Shown: positions 1 through 11,109 of the stretch, piece by piece
How positions within the stretch are numbered: the first letter of the stretch is position 1
Layout of the letters: each line of letters opens with the position of its first letter
Assembly: GCA_037447655.1 (NCBI GenBank)
Contig: JBBHKE010000384.1
Span: forward strand, 1 to 64,000
Length of the DNA: 64,000 bases
From: Zygnema cylindricum
Taxonomy: Eukaryota; Streptophyta; Zygnematophyceae; Zygnematales; Zygnemataceae
Direction: 5' to 3'
Program-made: the position numbers and the translations under genes
The notes under the pieces: model-generated
The model's input: only the letters and a program-made list of their open reading frames with translations
The model's database searches: none
Told to the model about the DNA's origin: nothing

Positions 1-609
1 GAACATTATCTCGCATGAAACAAATGAATCAGACATGTGTTTCGATGACCGACATTTAATCTCAGATTTAATCCGACGGCGTATATCACTGCCGAGATCG
101 CGGATTTGTCACTTTGGCGTTTATGTACGTGGCATAACGTGGCGCCACGTGGAGGGATAACATTTAGTCGCAGAAATTCCAGGGAACATAAGGACGAGTT
201 AAAAGTGGACACGCGTCCACTCAATGGCCTTGTCGTACACATGTTGTTCAAAAAGTACATTGGCCGCAGTATCTTTCTGTACTCTACAATCATTTGATAA
301 GTTCGTACGTCAGTAGATAGGGGTTGTGAGAGAGTTTAGGACTTAAAGAATTTGGTAGGTAGTGACCTCTCTCCCTTTGAGAGTTTGTATAAACTTTGCA
401 TCTTTGCCACTTTATAATTGATCGGTTCGTTGGCCGTTTTCAGTGATTCCTTTTGCCACGGACTCAAGGGAGTCCAAGTTACACAGGGGTGCAGTCAAAC
501 TGTCAGTTTTCTTGCTTGGGCAGCAGTGGTTGTGGCTTGAAGTGGGTTAGTCAAAAACTATCTAGAGGCTTTCTCAATTCTGTAGTCCAGTGGAGAACAC
601 AAAATTGCA
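1..609 (+). repeat. Copia LTR fragment (3' part), plus orientation
   Basis: This stretch is the reverse complement of most of the LTR at 3043-4065. Shared blocks include the acgcgtccactcaatggcc region and the run ending in attgca at 609, which corresponds to the start of the other LTR (tgcaattatg). It is therefore the 3' part of a plus-oriented LTR of the same family whose element lies left of the window. It abuts minus-strand pol sequence at 610, so it is not the partner LTR of the internal region that follows. No TSD can be checked because the other end is outside the window. Confidence 0.75.
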
Positions 610-1560
610 TCTCAGACTCTTATCTGATTATTATCTTCTTGGTTTATTTAAAGGGGTCAAATGACTTCCCTTCATCTATCACAACTAGATGTTTCCCCAA
701 AATTATATCTCTCTTTGCTAAGTCATAGACCCTATATCCCTTCATATCCTCATCATATCCTACAAAGTATCCAAGTTTTCCCTTAGCATCTAGTTTCCAG
801 TTTTTCCTATCCGTGTCAATACTATAATCTTGGCTACCGAATACTTTAAGGTGAGATATATCAGGTTTCCTTCGCACCCATTTCTCATAAGGTGTCATTC
901 CCTTTACAGTTGAAGTAAGGACTCTATTTTTAATGTAGTTTGCTCAGTTCATGGCCTCTGCCCAAAATCTCTTTGCTATTTTCTTTTCGGCCAACATACT
1001 ACATGCATTATCTCGTAGTCTTCCGTTCAACCTCTTAGCTACCCCATTTTCATCCGGGTTATAGGGTACGGTTTTCTGGTGTTTAACTCTTTTATTACTC
1101 TTGTATTCCTCAAACTGGTTAGAGGTATATTCCCCCCTATTGTCACTTCTTATTCTCTTAATGGGGGGTATATGCAACTTCTCACTCCAGGCTTTATATT
1201 CTTTGAAGTAAGTTGATGTTTCACACTTTGTTTTTAGGAAATAGACTCTAGAGTATTTAATCCAGTCCTCGGTTATTGTCAATATAAACCTCTCTCCTCC
1301 AACCAAAGAAACTTTTGCAGATCCCCAGATATTCGTGTGGACTAGATCTGTACTTTCTCACCTCTATATGTGGCTGCTTTAGGAAAGGGAAGTCTGTGAG
1401 CCTTACCTTGAGCACAGCCACTACAATCATTCATCATTTTATTATCTCCAAATTGAATTCCTTCTACAACCCCAAGTTTTTTCATGTCCTCAACCTATCA
1501 AAATGCACATGCCCCAACCGCTTATGCCAACTCATCAATTTACAAAAGCCAACATAGTAA
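610..1560 (-). pseudogene. Copia-1 pol remnant: GAG-pre-integrase, integrase core and linker
   Basis: The minus strand encodes broken Ty1/copia pol. Positions 1306-944 hold the integrase core: TITEDW around the first Asp, RSDNRGEY around the second Asp, then NGVAKRLN where the family has NGVAERxN. The catalytic Glu is thus Lys, so the integrase would be inactive even without the stops. Positions 898-644 hold the post-integrase stretch (SHLKVFGSQ, GYFVGYDEDMKGYRVYD). The region 1310-1560 still shows the pre-integrase zinc-binding segment in broken frames. Reverse transcriptase and RNase H are missing because the left LTR fragment cuts in at 610. The nearest relatives in the window are Copia-8 and the fragment at 32531-33598. 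Confidence 0.85.
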
Positions 1561-1601
1561 GCATTCTTCTTTTCATTACCTAAGTTAAGCCTGAACATTC
1601 C

Positions 1602-3042
1602 TTAGCTATCCATATCTGCTGTGCAGTAAACTTCATCCCCATACTTAGCTGTAAAGACTCCCTTTCTAGTGAAGGTATCAAACACTTTGTCATCTAACAC
1701 AAACGTAGAGACAAGATTTTTACTCAGCTGAGGAATGTAGAGTACATCTGAGAATGTGAGTATATAAGTCTTACCCTCCACTAAGACTTTCAAATCTATT
1801 GACCCCACTAGATCTGTAGTAACCACTCTCCCATCCCCATACTCTATCTCCACAATTGAGATCTTTTTTAGCTTAGTGAAGAGTTCCTCATCACGACACA
1901 TATGCATGGATGCACCTGAGTCGATGATCCATCCTTCCTGTAGAGCTTGTTGAATTGCTCAAAGGGCACACTTTTGTCTTCGAGGGATCTCCTTCTCCTC
2001 CGGACTCTCGTCAAGAAGAAGCTCTCCATCCTCCTCAGCGGACTCGTCCTCGGTTTCTCTTGACACTTTTGTAACCACAAGTGTCTTTTTCTTCCCTCCG
2101 GAAAAACCCCCTCCATGGTTCTCTTAGAGCCTCAGCTTGGATAGCTTGACACAATCCGCGATAAAGTGTCCGGCTTTTTGCACAAATTACAAAGGCCCTT
2201 TGGGGGCCTTGGTCCTGCAGACTGATCTCTTTCCCCTTTGTACGGTTTCTTTGGGTCCTTCCCCCAACGGTTTCCTCTTGCACCTAGAGCTTGATTGCTC
2301 TTTCCTCCTCTCCTAATCTCCATGGTGTTTTCCTGCACAAGTATCATCTGGACCACTGTATTCTATTTCCATAAACTATCAGTCATTTCCTGTACTCGGT
2401 ACACTATGTTCTCGTACTCGTCTGGTAGCTTCATGATGAGAGTGTTAACTTTCATCTTCATTCTACCTGTCCATTCGGCACTTTCCATCTCCATATACAA
2501 ACAAGAAATATCAGTACAATAATCTAACATCTTTCCTTCTTTGTAAGTATAACTCGCTAGCTTTTGCTCAGCCAACTGGAGCTCTTGAATAGTACCAGCT
2601 CTATAGATCTCCACCAAACTCACCCACAACTCCTCGGCCTTGTAAATGTGAAGGTGAGGGGTGGCCAAAGCTTGAGTGAATTGCCTTAAAATGAAGTTCT
2701 TGGCAGCCATGTTTACGAATTCCCACATTTTAGTATTGTTCTTCACGGTTACACGGCCGACGCTCCCGGTGTCGTGGTAATACAAGTGAGGGGTGTCTCC
2801 TTCCCTTTCCCATTTTCGGACACATTGATGTCCCTATCATCTGCCTCCTCCGCTGAAGTAGTCGCTACTGTAGGAAACCTTACTCCTAGAAATCTTGGTG
2901 GAATTCCTGAAGGTGGACGTTTCACTTATCCAGTGACGATAACCGAATATCGTTTTTCGCACAAAGCCCCCATTATCATGGCTCCCAATAGATGAACCCA
3001 AACCCATGGAAGGTGGGCACCGTAGAGGGTGTGCCCATAACC
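1602..3042 (-). pseudogene. Copia-1 gag and protease remnant
   Basis: Read on minus from the LTR inward, 2785-2363 encodes a copia gag domain (UBN2-like, e.g. YKEGKMLDYC and LIMKLPDEYENIV). A CCHC knuckle follows near 2190 (CNLCKK then a frameshift). A retropepsin active site IIDSGASMHMC lies near 1930 and runs into a protease-like stretch at 1907-1602. Several frameshifts and stops separate the blocks. The gag start would lie inside the neighbouring LTR: an ATG at about 3065-3063 is in frame with codons crossing the primer-binding site, though a TAA follows four codons later. This is a decayed, non-functional gag. Confidence 0.8.
3031..3042 (-). other. Primer-binding site of Copia-1 (half-tRNA type)
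   Basis: Directly inside the LTR, the minus strand reads GGTTATGGGCACACC. This matches 14 of 15 bases of the complement of the anticodon arm of plant initiator tRNA-Met (GGTTATGGGCCCACC), not its CCA end. The placement is the same as in Copia-6 and Copia-8. Confidence 0.6.
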
Positions 3043-4065
3043 TGCAATTATGTGTCCTCCATTGGACTACTGAATTTAGAAAGCCTATAGATAGTTGTTA
3101 ACTAACCCACTTTCAATGGCAACCACTGCTGCCCAAGCACACAAGTTGACAATTTGACTATACCCCTGTGCAGCGTGGACGCTCTTGAGTCGGTAGAAAA
3201 AAGAATCTTTGAAAACAGCCAACCAGCCGAATAGTTTTGAGGTGGCAAAGATGCCAAATATATACAAACCCTCAAAGGGAGAGAGTTCAATATTTACCAA
3301 ATTCTCTAAGTCTTAAACCCCTCTCACAACCCATATCTATTGATGTACGAACCAATCAAATAACTGTAGGGTACAGAAAGGTACTATAGTTGATGTACTT
3401 TCTGTACGACATGTGTAGAGCAAGGCCATTGAGTGGACGCGTGTCCACTTTTAACTCGTCGTTATGTTCCCTAAAATTTCTACGACCAAGTGTTTTCCCT
3501 CCATGTGGCGCTACGTCATGCCACGTCCATAAACGCCAAAGTGACAAATCTGCGATCTCGGCAGTGAAATACGCCGTCGGATTAAATCTGAGATTAAATG
3601 TCGGTTGTCGAAACACTTGTCTGAATCATTTTTTTCGTGCGAGATATTGTTTGCGCACTCTATAACACTTGGTTCTATGTTCTTGTGTTCGTCATTCCGT
3701 TAATCGAATTCATGGTCTTAACATAGTTTAAATAATTATCAAACCTAGACTTCTACGACAGACTGGTTAGAGCTAACGGCTACGCTGCGCTCTTCCGGTC
3801 AGAGGTTCGAGTTCTGCCGAACTCAACCTTTTTTTTGAGAGTGACATAAGTCACTCTTTAGTCTTGCCTGCAGAGCTAGGACAGCCATGTCTCAACCACC
3901 CTCTCTATCCCTCAGTGACTACAACAAGTATGGTGGGTAGAGAGAGGAGGTGGAGGCAGGCTGTCCAGCTTTTTCCTTTTCCTATTTGTACTGAACTATT
4001 TAGACCTAGAAAATACCATATAAATCTAATAATTTGAACACATTTCAAGACCATTTATCCCCACA
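3043..4065 (-). repeat. Copia-1 5' LTR
   Basis: The LTR belongs to the minus-oriented element: on minus it runs from TGTGGGGATAAATGG (4065) to TAATTGCA (3043) and is followed at once by the primer-binding site. Its layout parallels the Copia-8 LTRs: a gagtcggtagaaaaaag block, a gtactttctgtacgacatg block, a cgcgatctcg-like block, a tRNA-like block, then agacctagaaaata near the outer end. Length is about 1.02 kb. The expected partner LTR on the left is absent. The flank to the right begins tccac. Confidence 0.75.
3763..3830 (+). other. tRNA-like segment inside the Copia-1 LTR
   Basis: The plus strand, antisense to the element, contains ctggttagagc, which resembles a tRNA D-arm/A box. About 40 bases on it has gaggttcgagttctg, which matches the B-box consensus GGTTCGANTCC at 10 of 11 positions. 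It does not fold into a complete tRNA and lacks a clear acceptor stem. The same place in the related LTRs at 12504-13962, 48744-49797, 56787-57851 and 62204-63009 keeps a B-box-like ggatcaaatcctgg. Either a chance resemblance kept by descent or an internal pol III promoter. Confidence 0.35.
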
Positions 4066-7000
4066 TCCACTTGGTGTTTCAAGAAAAAAGGGTTGTGAGG
4101 CAGTTGTCTAATGCTTGCGAGTTCGTTCGGATCTTCATCCGGGTTAGGTGATTATTCCAATGGATGTGGCTAACGCTATCAACAAAATTGATTGTAATGT
4201 TGGTTTTGAAAAACTAAGACGTACCCCTTCACGTATAAAAACCAACTCTTCTCTTTTGTTCGATTTTTCTATTTTAGGCCTAACTCGTTAATGTTTTCTC
4301 TTGGGGGTCTTTTAGGTGATGTCGCCACCTTGAAGTCTAAAACTCTCACTCATTTAGGTGGTCCTTTAGGGTCACCTATCCTTGCTTTAGCCCACCATCA
4401 ACCAATAGGACCATCAATGACAACCTTCTCAAATTGCTTATCCTTTTCAATCTTAAATGACACGCATATCTTCGGTCCGTGCAACCAAGTTTTTGTAATT
4501 TCTCTCATTTTGGGGACCATTTTCTTAATGACTTTGTTACACCATCTAAGTGTGTGGCCTTGTGCTTGCGTGGTTTCTCATAAAACGGTCACCTCCTCAC
4601 ATATTTTTGTAGTGTATCTTCAAATGAGGGTATGAAGGCTTTAGGTTCCCACAAGAGCCCCTTCTTTTGTCAACCTGGTAAATGGCGATGCATTTTTTGA
4701 AGACCTTTTTCATAGTTGAAACCTTCCCAGACTTTTGAACAAAAAGGAGGCTTTATGGGTATAATCCGTTGTTTTTCTCGACGACCTGTCTTTCTTGTAC
4801 GAACTTTGCAAGAACGACTTTTTCTTTGTCTTCCCTTAAAGAATTTGACAACAATCTTTTGGGTGTACTTCACCATCTTGTTGGACATACGGATTTTGAT
4901 GGTTTGGAGAGGTTTTTCGTTCTTCAATAAGTTAGCCTCCGAATTTCAAACGACGCTTTTATATTTGATTTTTGAAGCCATTATTTCTCGTTTAATTGTT
5001 GATGATGTCCCTTTTTTAGCTGAAGTTGTCCATACGTTGGAGGGATGTCTGGGACAATTTGAAATAGCCCCCTTTTCAGCTCGTAAAATACTACCCTACA
5101 ACGCTTAAAACAGAGTTCCACCTTTTCAATCTTTAGCTCTTGACAACAACTTCGAAGTACAATGACGCAATTTTTAGGTAGTAGTCGTCGTTAAATTTGA
5201 AAACCTCTTAAAAACACTACCTTTCACTCACTCCCGTGCTCGTTTATGTTCATGTTATGAGCCTAGGTCTAGTGCGTGGCAACATGCCACACAAACCTTT
5301 CGACACTTTATTAGTCGTCTGCTTATTTGCATCTTCTTTAAACATACCTTTGGGTTTACATCACCCTTTTCTTCTGATGGGGGGGGCATTTTTTCTAAAA
5401 CTAATATATTGATATAAAAAGACTACATTTATATTGTTGCTCACATGGTGGGGAACGTACTCTCATGCATGATTTGGTGCGTGATGTCATTGTTGTCGTT
5501 GGCGTTGAGGTGAGCTAGATAACCAAACGAAAGGGTTCTCATATACTCTCCCCCCAACCTAGTCTAAGGATTTCTAAAGCCCTCGTGTTTTATTAGTTTT
5601 CCTCAATAGTGTAGGGAGAACCTTAGGTGGTGACACACGTTTCATCCACCTCACCTTTGCATACAAGTGTGGCCGCTTGGGACGTATTTGCTAGCTACCA
5701 ATAGGACTACGTTCATGAAGACGTGTCAAATTAATTTGTCCCAATTGCATAAGATATTTTTGGATTGTTACACAAGTCATTTGACGACTTCCTAACTCCA
5801 AGGGCCTAGAGAGTCAATTGTCGAGCCTTTGAGTGCATCCTGTTGTCAATGTGAATCAATTGCCCTTCGACGATCCCAAATAGCGACTTCCCTTCTGCAA
5901 AGCACAATGGCACATGACAGGCTGGGTCTTGCTGATCTTCCACCGAAAGACTTAGTCAAAATTTATATTCTCTGCGGTTGTGTACCTTAACATGTTTATA
6001 TACAGACTTGTTTGTGTTATTTTCTTGTTGTAAAAGGTCCACTTCCGTATTTATGTTTTTTATATTTGTTTTTATTAATATTGTATTGTTTGTTTTAATC
6101 TTTTAGACGTAGGGTAAATTCTTGTGAGTCTTGTAGTCTTTCAATGTTTTCTCAATTTAACCCCTTTTGTACACAAATGGTTTTACCTTCACAATTTTTG
6201 CAATAAAGCCTTATTCTTTTGTTCAACAAAATAGTGACATTGAGATATGTGATATGACCTCTTAATCAAAAATATATATGTTAAAACAATTTGTTTTCTA
6301 CTTTGTGATATGTCGTTGGCACTCGCCCCTCGATATTGAACCCATTGAGATTGAAAAATTAACGAGACAAAACACTACACTACACACCATTGTTGAAGTT
6401 AAACATTTTTGAGGAGTCAAAGTTTATTTTTTTTGTCAAATACTTTTACGATATTCAATCGTGATATCGTGTTAATTATCTTTCAATAATCCAACGGTCC
6501 CTCGCAGAGTTACGCTTTTGATTGCACTGAAATGTTTGACTCTAATAACAATGGGCAGTATAACCATATGCGTTTTAACACTAATAACGATACGCACTGT
6601 ATTATTTTAAATGAGTACAACGCTTGTGAACAAAAATAGGATCGTACTATTTCCTCAGCATGGAAAATATTTTTGTGTAGTAAGTTAGTCACAATAAAAA
6701 TACATTTTTTTGGTGCAACGTCGGCCTCACACATCGCTTCTAGCGCTGTACTCTACGGGAATATCGCACTGAAATCGGTAGGAATTTTCTGGTAATGAAT
6801 TTCGAAATAAAGAAATAATTAAATGTTTAGAAACAAATAGTGTTATGAACTGTATTTTGGGTTAAAGGGTGAAACGCCAACAAAAAATATTGTTAAGTTT
6901 CACATCTAACTCTTATTTGGAAAAAAATTCTTAGTGTTATATATTGATTGTATTTTGACGATAACTGATATGCCCATTTTTTTCCCCTACGGTTAATCGA

Positions 7001-7915
7001 AAAACTAGAGTGATACATAGGTATCGGTGTTTTCAAGATAAAAAATTGCGATAACATCGGTTTGATAACTCTCGACGATAATTATACTGTTCATACTGTA
7101 CAGTTGTACGATATATTTTGATGGGAAGAAATTATGTTCTTCCGTTATACAGAGTGTAGAATAGATTGTCATATGTGGCATGCCACGTTATATGTTGTGA
7201 AAAATATAATACTGTACATTACAAAGTACTATTATATAGCGTAGTTTGTTTTTTTCAACTTGCCGATAAAGATTATGTTGGTCTCGGAGTGATGTATCGA
7301 GACTCCTCACTGTTCGATAATTGATAAATATTGGTATTGGTTTTATCGCAATTTTTTTTTCCGTTGCACAACACCTCAAATTCTCATATTGTAATCGATA
7401 TGTTTGTGTTTACATAATGGGCATTGACCATGTCAAATTGTTCACGCGATTTGTCCCGGGCTTCATTATTTGGAACCAGAATTGAGAGCAATTTCCCATA
7501 TATAAGCACTCATTTTCATGTGTCGACGCCATTATCGACTTTGTACAAAAGAACGAGCTGTTTTAGCACGTAATGAGACAAGTCGTTCACTACACTATTA
7601 AAAAACAGTCCTTGTTAGGATAATTGACACTGTTTAAAATGAACATATATTAGTGTACAGAAAAAAATATAATTATCAATTATATCTCAGGTTCGAGGGT
7701 CAAAATTTAGGGGCGCCGAATTAGAGTTATAAATACTAATAACGCTTCACGGTGTAGCGCATTTAGAAAGGCAGATGAATAAAGCTCTACGATATAAAGC
7801 CCTGCAATACGACACGATACAGCATAGCGATATTTTTAAAGAGAGAATGACAGCGATACGATGCGAGTAACAAAATTCGTTTGACTTTCTTTGACTTTCT
7901 TTGACAGGAGTACAG
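4066..7915. other. AT-rich intergenic region, no supportable gene
   Basis: I see no conserved domain on either strand. The longest open stretches (130 aa at 4716-5108 plus, 85 aa at 4927-4670 minus) overlap each other, use unremarkable composition and lack recognisable motifs. Decayed transposon sequence is likely. Notable text includes a run of eight g at about 5380 and several short inverted stretches between 6500 and 7650 that I could not resolve into an element. Confidence 0.5.
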
Positions 7916-7917
7916 TA

Positions 7918-8132
7918 CACCGCCAATCGTTATTAGCGTTGTGTACGCTAATTCCGTCCCGCTTTTTTTTTTTTTATTCTCAAATAGAGTTATCCACACT
8001 ATTTAAAAAAACCCTAATTCCTAATTAGAATAGACGATTTCTTCGAAAATTTCCAAATTCCCAATTAGCGTAAACCACGCTAATTATTCGTGCACGCTAA
8101 AAAAACTTACACGCTAATAACGATTGGCGGTG
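7918..8132. mobile_element. MITE-like element, copy 1, flanked by TA
   Basis: The element starts caccgccaatcgttattagc and ends with its inverse, gctaataacgattggcggtg. It is flanked on both sides by TA (7916-7917 and 8133-8134). It is 215 bp, AT-rich inside, with a T-tract at about 7963-7974 and no ORF, so it is non-autonomous. A second copy in opposite orientation lies at 11863-12424. The TA duplication is what Tc1/mariner-type transposases leave. The family assignment is inferred from that alone. Confidence 0.8.
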
Positions 8133-8796
8133 TAGTTCAAGACTCCTGCACGTGGGAACTTTCCAGTTATCCACGTCAGCGAGAGGAGCTTATCTGACAT
8201 TGTGACGGGTTGCAACTGGATATAGCGTCAGCTGTGAGATTTGTCACGCATAAAGTATACGAAGATACCGTACGTGACGTATTTAAAACACTTCACACTG
8301 CCCGGAGCCCGCAGAGTGGTCCAAATATTGAGAAATGTGTGAAAAAAATAAAAAATGTTCGGTGGACAAAAGTGGAAACATGGGGGAAAAAAAAAAAAAA
8401 ACAGCATCAAATTTCAAAAGCAATCCAATATTGGAAAAGCTCTCATGCAAGTCGACACGCGTCAGATCGCATATTTTCGATGACAGCTCAGATTCAGGTG
8501 ATTTCGGACAGATGGAATCTAGCGTGACGTGATATAACGGATTAGCAGAAACGCCAAAAGTAAACGACGTGACGGCATACTGAAGTACAATAAATCCGTA
8601 CAGTTTTGAGAAAGTACATCGAATTGCAGAAAAGTCGCGCCGTCGGTCAATTTTTTCAAAAATGTGAACCATTTTTTTTTTTTTGGCCGATTTCGGAGGC
8701 GATTTTCTGAAAAAAAAACAAAAAAAGATGTAAAGAGGGAAAAAAAATATAAAAAAAAATAGTCTCAGCTTCTTTTTTTCAAGTTTTGATATTTTT
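8133..8796. other. Upstream region of the 8832 candidate gene
   Basis: No gene is recognised here. A G-box-like gcacgtggg occurs at about 8149 and acgtca/tgacgt elements at about 8175 and 8525. Long A and T runs follow (8388-8402, 8671-8684, 8709-8760). Shadow ORFs on both strands run through these homopolymers and look spurious. Confidence 0.4.
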
Positions 8797-8798
8797 TG

Positions 8799-8806
8799 GT
8801 TATATA
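8799..8806 (+). promoter_or_regulatory. TATA-box candidate
   Basis: tatataaa sits 26 bases before the ATG at 8832. A transcription start about 30 bases downstream would fall on or just before that ATG, leaving almost no leader. That weakens either the box or the chosen start codon. Confidence 0.35.
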
Positions 8807-8831
8807 AATCTGCGTTTTTTTTCCGTTTTTG

Positions 8832-9049
8832 ATGGAGTCGGTGGACGAACACAAGCCGATTTCATCAGCCAATCAGAGCGCAGCAGCTGGAGGGGTTTTA
8901 GCTGCCCAAGGAGAAAGCGAAATTTTTTGGGATAAATTAAAGGAATCTATGAAAGAAAATATGGAAAAGGCAAGGGCCGATTATCATGAAGAATGGGGAA
9001 AATTCACTCATCCATTGGAAAGGAAAGGATTTTTTTTTTTTTTTGTTAG
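8832..9049 (+). CDS. Possible first exon of an unrecognised small protein
   Basis: From the ATG at 8832 the frame encodes about 65 residues of soluble, protein-like sequence: an acidic start (MESVDEHKP), an Ala/Gly-rich stretch, then a charged, probably helical segment (FWDKLKESMKENMEKARADY) and HEEWGKFTHPLERK. The frame then runs into a T-tract coding for Phe. No GT occurs in the second half of the exon before gttagc at about 9044, so the donor is either that site or lost in the homopolymer. I do not recognise the family. A matching terminal exon candidate lies at 11007-11109. It could equally be an isolated open stretch. Confidence 0.35.
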
Positions 9050-9164
9050 CTACTATTATATTTAGGTTCTACTATGAATTATTTTCCGTCTGCTGGATTT
9101 TTTGGGTCTGTTATTATTGTTGATTTAGGGAATTTTTTAGAAAAACATTGTGAGGAATTTTGCG

Positions 9165-9430
9165 ATTAAACATGCGGTTGTCGTTCCTTTTTTTTTTTTT
9201 TTTTCATGATTTGATTGAAAGAGTGGTTATTATTTCTTCCGATTGTTTTTTTTTTTTTTAATGGTAAATGTATTATTTGAAATTTCTGTTTTTGAAGCCG
9301 TGGGAAAGGGAACCTTTTAAACTGTTTTTTTTTTTTTTTGCTGTTGTTGTTTTGAAAATTTATTTTCTGTTTGGAGTTTTTCTTTAAAGTATCTAAAGTA
9401 AAAATGGTTTTTTTTTTTTTTTTTGTATGT
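9165..9430 (+). repeat. Cluster of long T-tracts
   Basis: Several runs of 13 or more T lie within about 400 bases (about 9026-9043, 9188-9204, 9246-9259, 9325-9339, 9408-9424). They are spaced roughly 60-90 bases apart and separated by ordinary AT-rich text. There is no coding signal. This fits intronic or decayed repeat DNA and will be error-prone for length. Confidence 0.6.
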
Positions 9431-9614
9431 CAATGTTTTTCTTGACGTTGATGTCAAATTTTTTTAAATGAAAATGTGAACATTGGCACCTGAATAAGTG
9501 TTAAAAATGTTGAAAATTTGATCATTATTTTTGATGGGTCAACAACGAGAACTAAATATAAGTGTTGTATTTTATGTATTTCAGTTTAGTATAGAAATTT
9601 GTGTGAATTTTTGT

Positions 9615-10390
9615 TGCTCTTAAATCGATGCCTTACGTTGGTATGGGTTTCGATGAGGTCATACTGGTGATACCGATATTGATACCGATCTAGATGTTGA
9701 TGTCAATGTCTAGACCTTGATGTCTTTTTTGATGTCCATGTCCATGTGAATGCTGATGTGGATGTGGATGTAAATGTCGTTGTCAATGTCTATATCTTTT
9801 GTTATATTGATGTTGATGTCAATGTCTCTCTTTTATTATGTTGATGTTGATGTGGATGTGGATGTAGATGTGGATGTAAATGTCAATGTCTATGTCTTTT
9901 GTTTTATTGATGTGATGTTGATGTGGATGTTGATGTCAATGCCCATGTCAACTTTCATATCTTTTTGATGTCCATATCGATCTCGATGTTGATGTCGATG
10001 TCGACTTTAATGTTTATTTTGATGTCTATGTCCATGTGGATGTCGATATGGATGTGGTATAGATATCGATGTAAGTGTCGATATCTCTGTCTGTTATTAT
10101 GTTGATATGGATGTGGATGTTGATGTCAATGTCGATGTCAATTTTGATATCTTTTCATGTTATTTTTACTGTCGATGTTGATGATCGATGTTGATGACGA
10201 TGTTGTTTTTGATGTCCTTTTTTATGTCCTTGTCAATATTGATTTTGATGGAGTTGGGTGTTGATGTTTTATCGATGTTTATGTCAAGATTTTTTTATGG
10301 CAATGTGGATTCCAATGCCAAAATTGATCTCGATGGCGATTTCAATATTGTAACCGATATCGACTTAAGCTGGTCTTGATGGATGTGGAC
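9615..10390 (+). repeat. Imperfect hexamer array, GATGTN
   Basis: The plus strand is built from gatgt(c/t/g) hexamers with interspersed catgt/aatgt variants. It is readable as runs of Asp-Val or Met-Ser in two frames. The best-preserved stretch is 9841-9890 (gatgttgatgtggatgtgga). The hexamer keeps the frame open without any coding role being likely. It lies between the two exon candidates at 8832 and 11007. Confidence 0.8.
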
Positions 10391-10450
10391 TTCATTAAAG
10401 TTCAGTAATGTTACTATGCTGATTTTTGTATCTAATTTTTTAACGTTTAC

Positions 10451-10684
10451 TTGAAAGTTGTTCCTCAAAATTTCAACAACGAAGTCTTCAAATGTACTGA
10501 TTCCAATATGTTGACGGTCATACGCAGGCAGCCACAGAAGAGAGCCTCGGATCAGAAGGCAAGTTGTTTAACTGCCAAACGCAACCAGGAGCGACGTGAC
10601 GAGCTTCACAAAACGACACGTGGCGTGATTGAGAAGGGAGAAAATTCGAGTTCGGGAGCTCACCCTAACACGGGGACGTTCTAG
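10451..10684 (+). other. Open stretch of uncertain nature (possible middle exon)
   Basis: A basic, Lys/Arg/Gln-rich reading frame of about 77 codons ends at the TAG at 10682. An acceptor-like ...cagccacag precedes aagagagcc at about 10537, and a good donor, cagg/gtgagaat, lies at about 10689 but beyond the stop in this frame. The composition changes sharply from the hexamer array. I cannot join it in frame to either neighbour, so it may be unrelated. Confidence 0.2.
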
Positions 10685-11006
10685 TCAGGGTGAGAATCTT
10701 TGGAGTTTATGGGGTTTTTGGCACTGTTGTTAGGGTTTTGTTTACATTTTATAAGGTTTTCTGTCTTTTAAGTATCAGGGTTATATACCCAGGGTACAAG
10801 GTCAGAGTAGGTTCGTATATAAGATGTTTAAGATTCTTGAGTTCCTAGTGGTTGATGTTCTTGTTTTATTTTGTTTCGTTTCGCGTCTGAGCAATCGGTG
10901 TAATTTTTCTCAAGCAAATAAAACCTTTTCTCTTAGCATTTTTGTGCACCTATCAACATTAATGTGTATTTGTTTGTTTGTCTTTATATTTTTTCATTTT
11001 TTCCAG

Positions 11007-11109
11007 AGGAGGTGGGTCGGGAGATGTAGGCTTGAGCAAATTTGAACCAGGAGAACCAGAAGATATATTTAGGGTTATGGAGCAAGTAAACAACGACAAA
11101 AATAATTGA
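11007..11109 (+). CDS. Possible terminal exon of the 8832 candidate gene
   Basis: A T-rich tract and acceptor (ttttttccag, ending 11006) lead into an open frame of about 34 codons: Gly-rich start, then SKFEPGEPEDIFRVMEQVNN, then TGA at 11107. The first base completes a codon, so the preceding exon must end after two bases. An aataaa motif at 10918 lies upstream and so does not serve this exon. The link to 8832 is inference from shared strand, proximity and protein-like composition only. Confidence 0.3.

Noticed and set aside
3763-3830. A genuine tRNA gene
   Set aside because: B box is good but no acceptor stem or full cloverleaf forms, and it is embedded in an LTR.
4670-5108. Overlapping 85- and 130-codon frames on opposite strands
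   Set aside because: Mutually overlapping, no recognisable domain, no splice or promoter context.
8283-8852. 189-codon minus frame rich in Phe and Lys
   Set aside because: Runs through homopolymer A/T tracts and antisense to the better candidate at 8832.
9774-10105. Met-Ser / Asp-Val rich frames
   Set aside because: Produced by the GATGTN hexamer array; no start context or conserved sequence.
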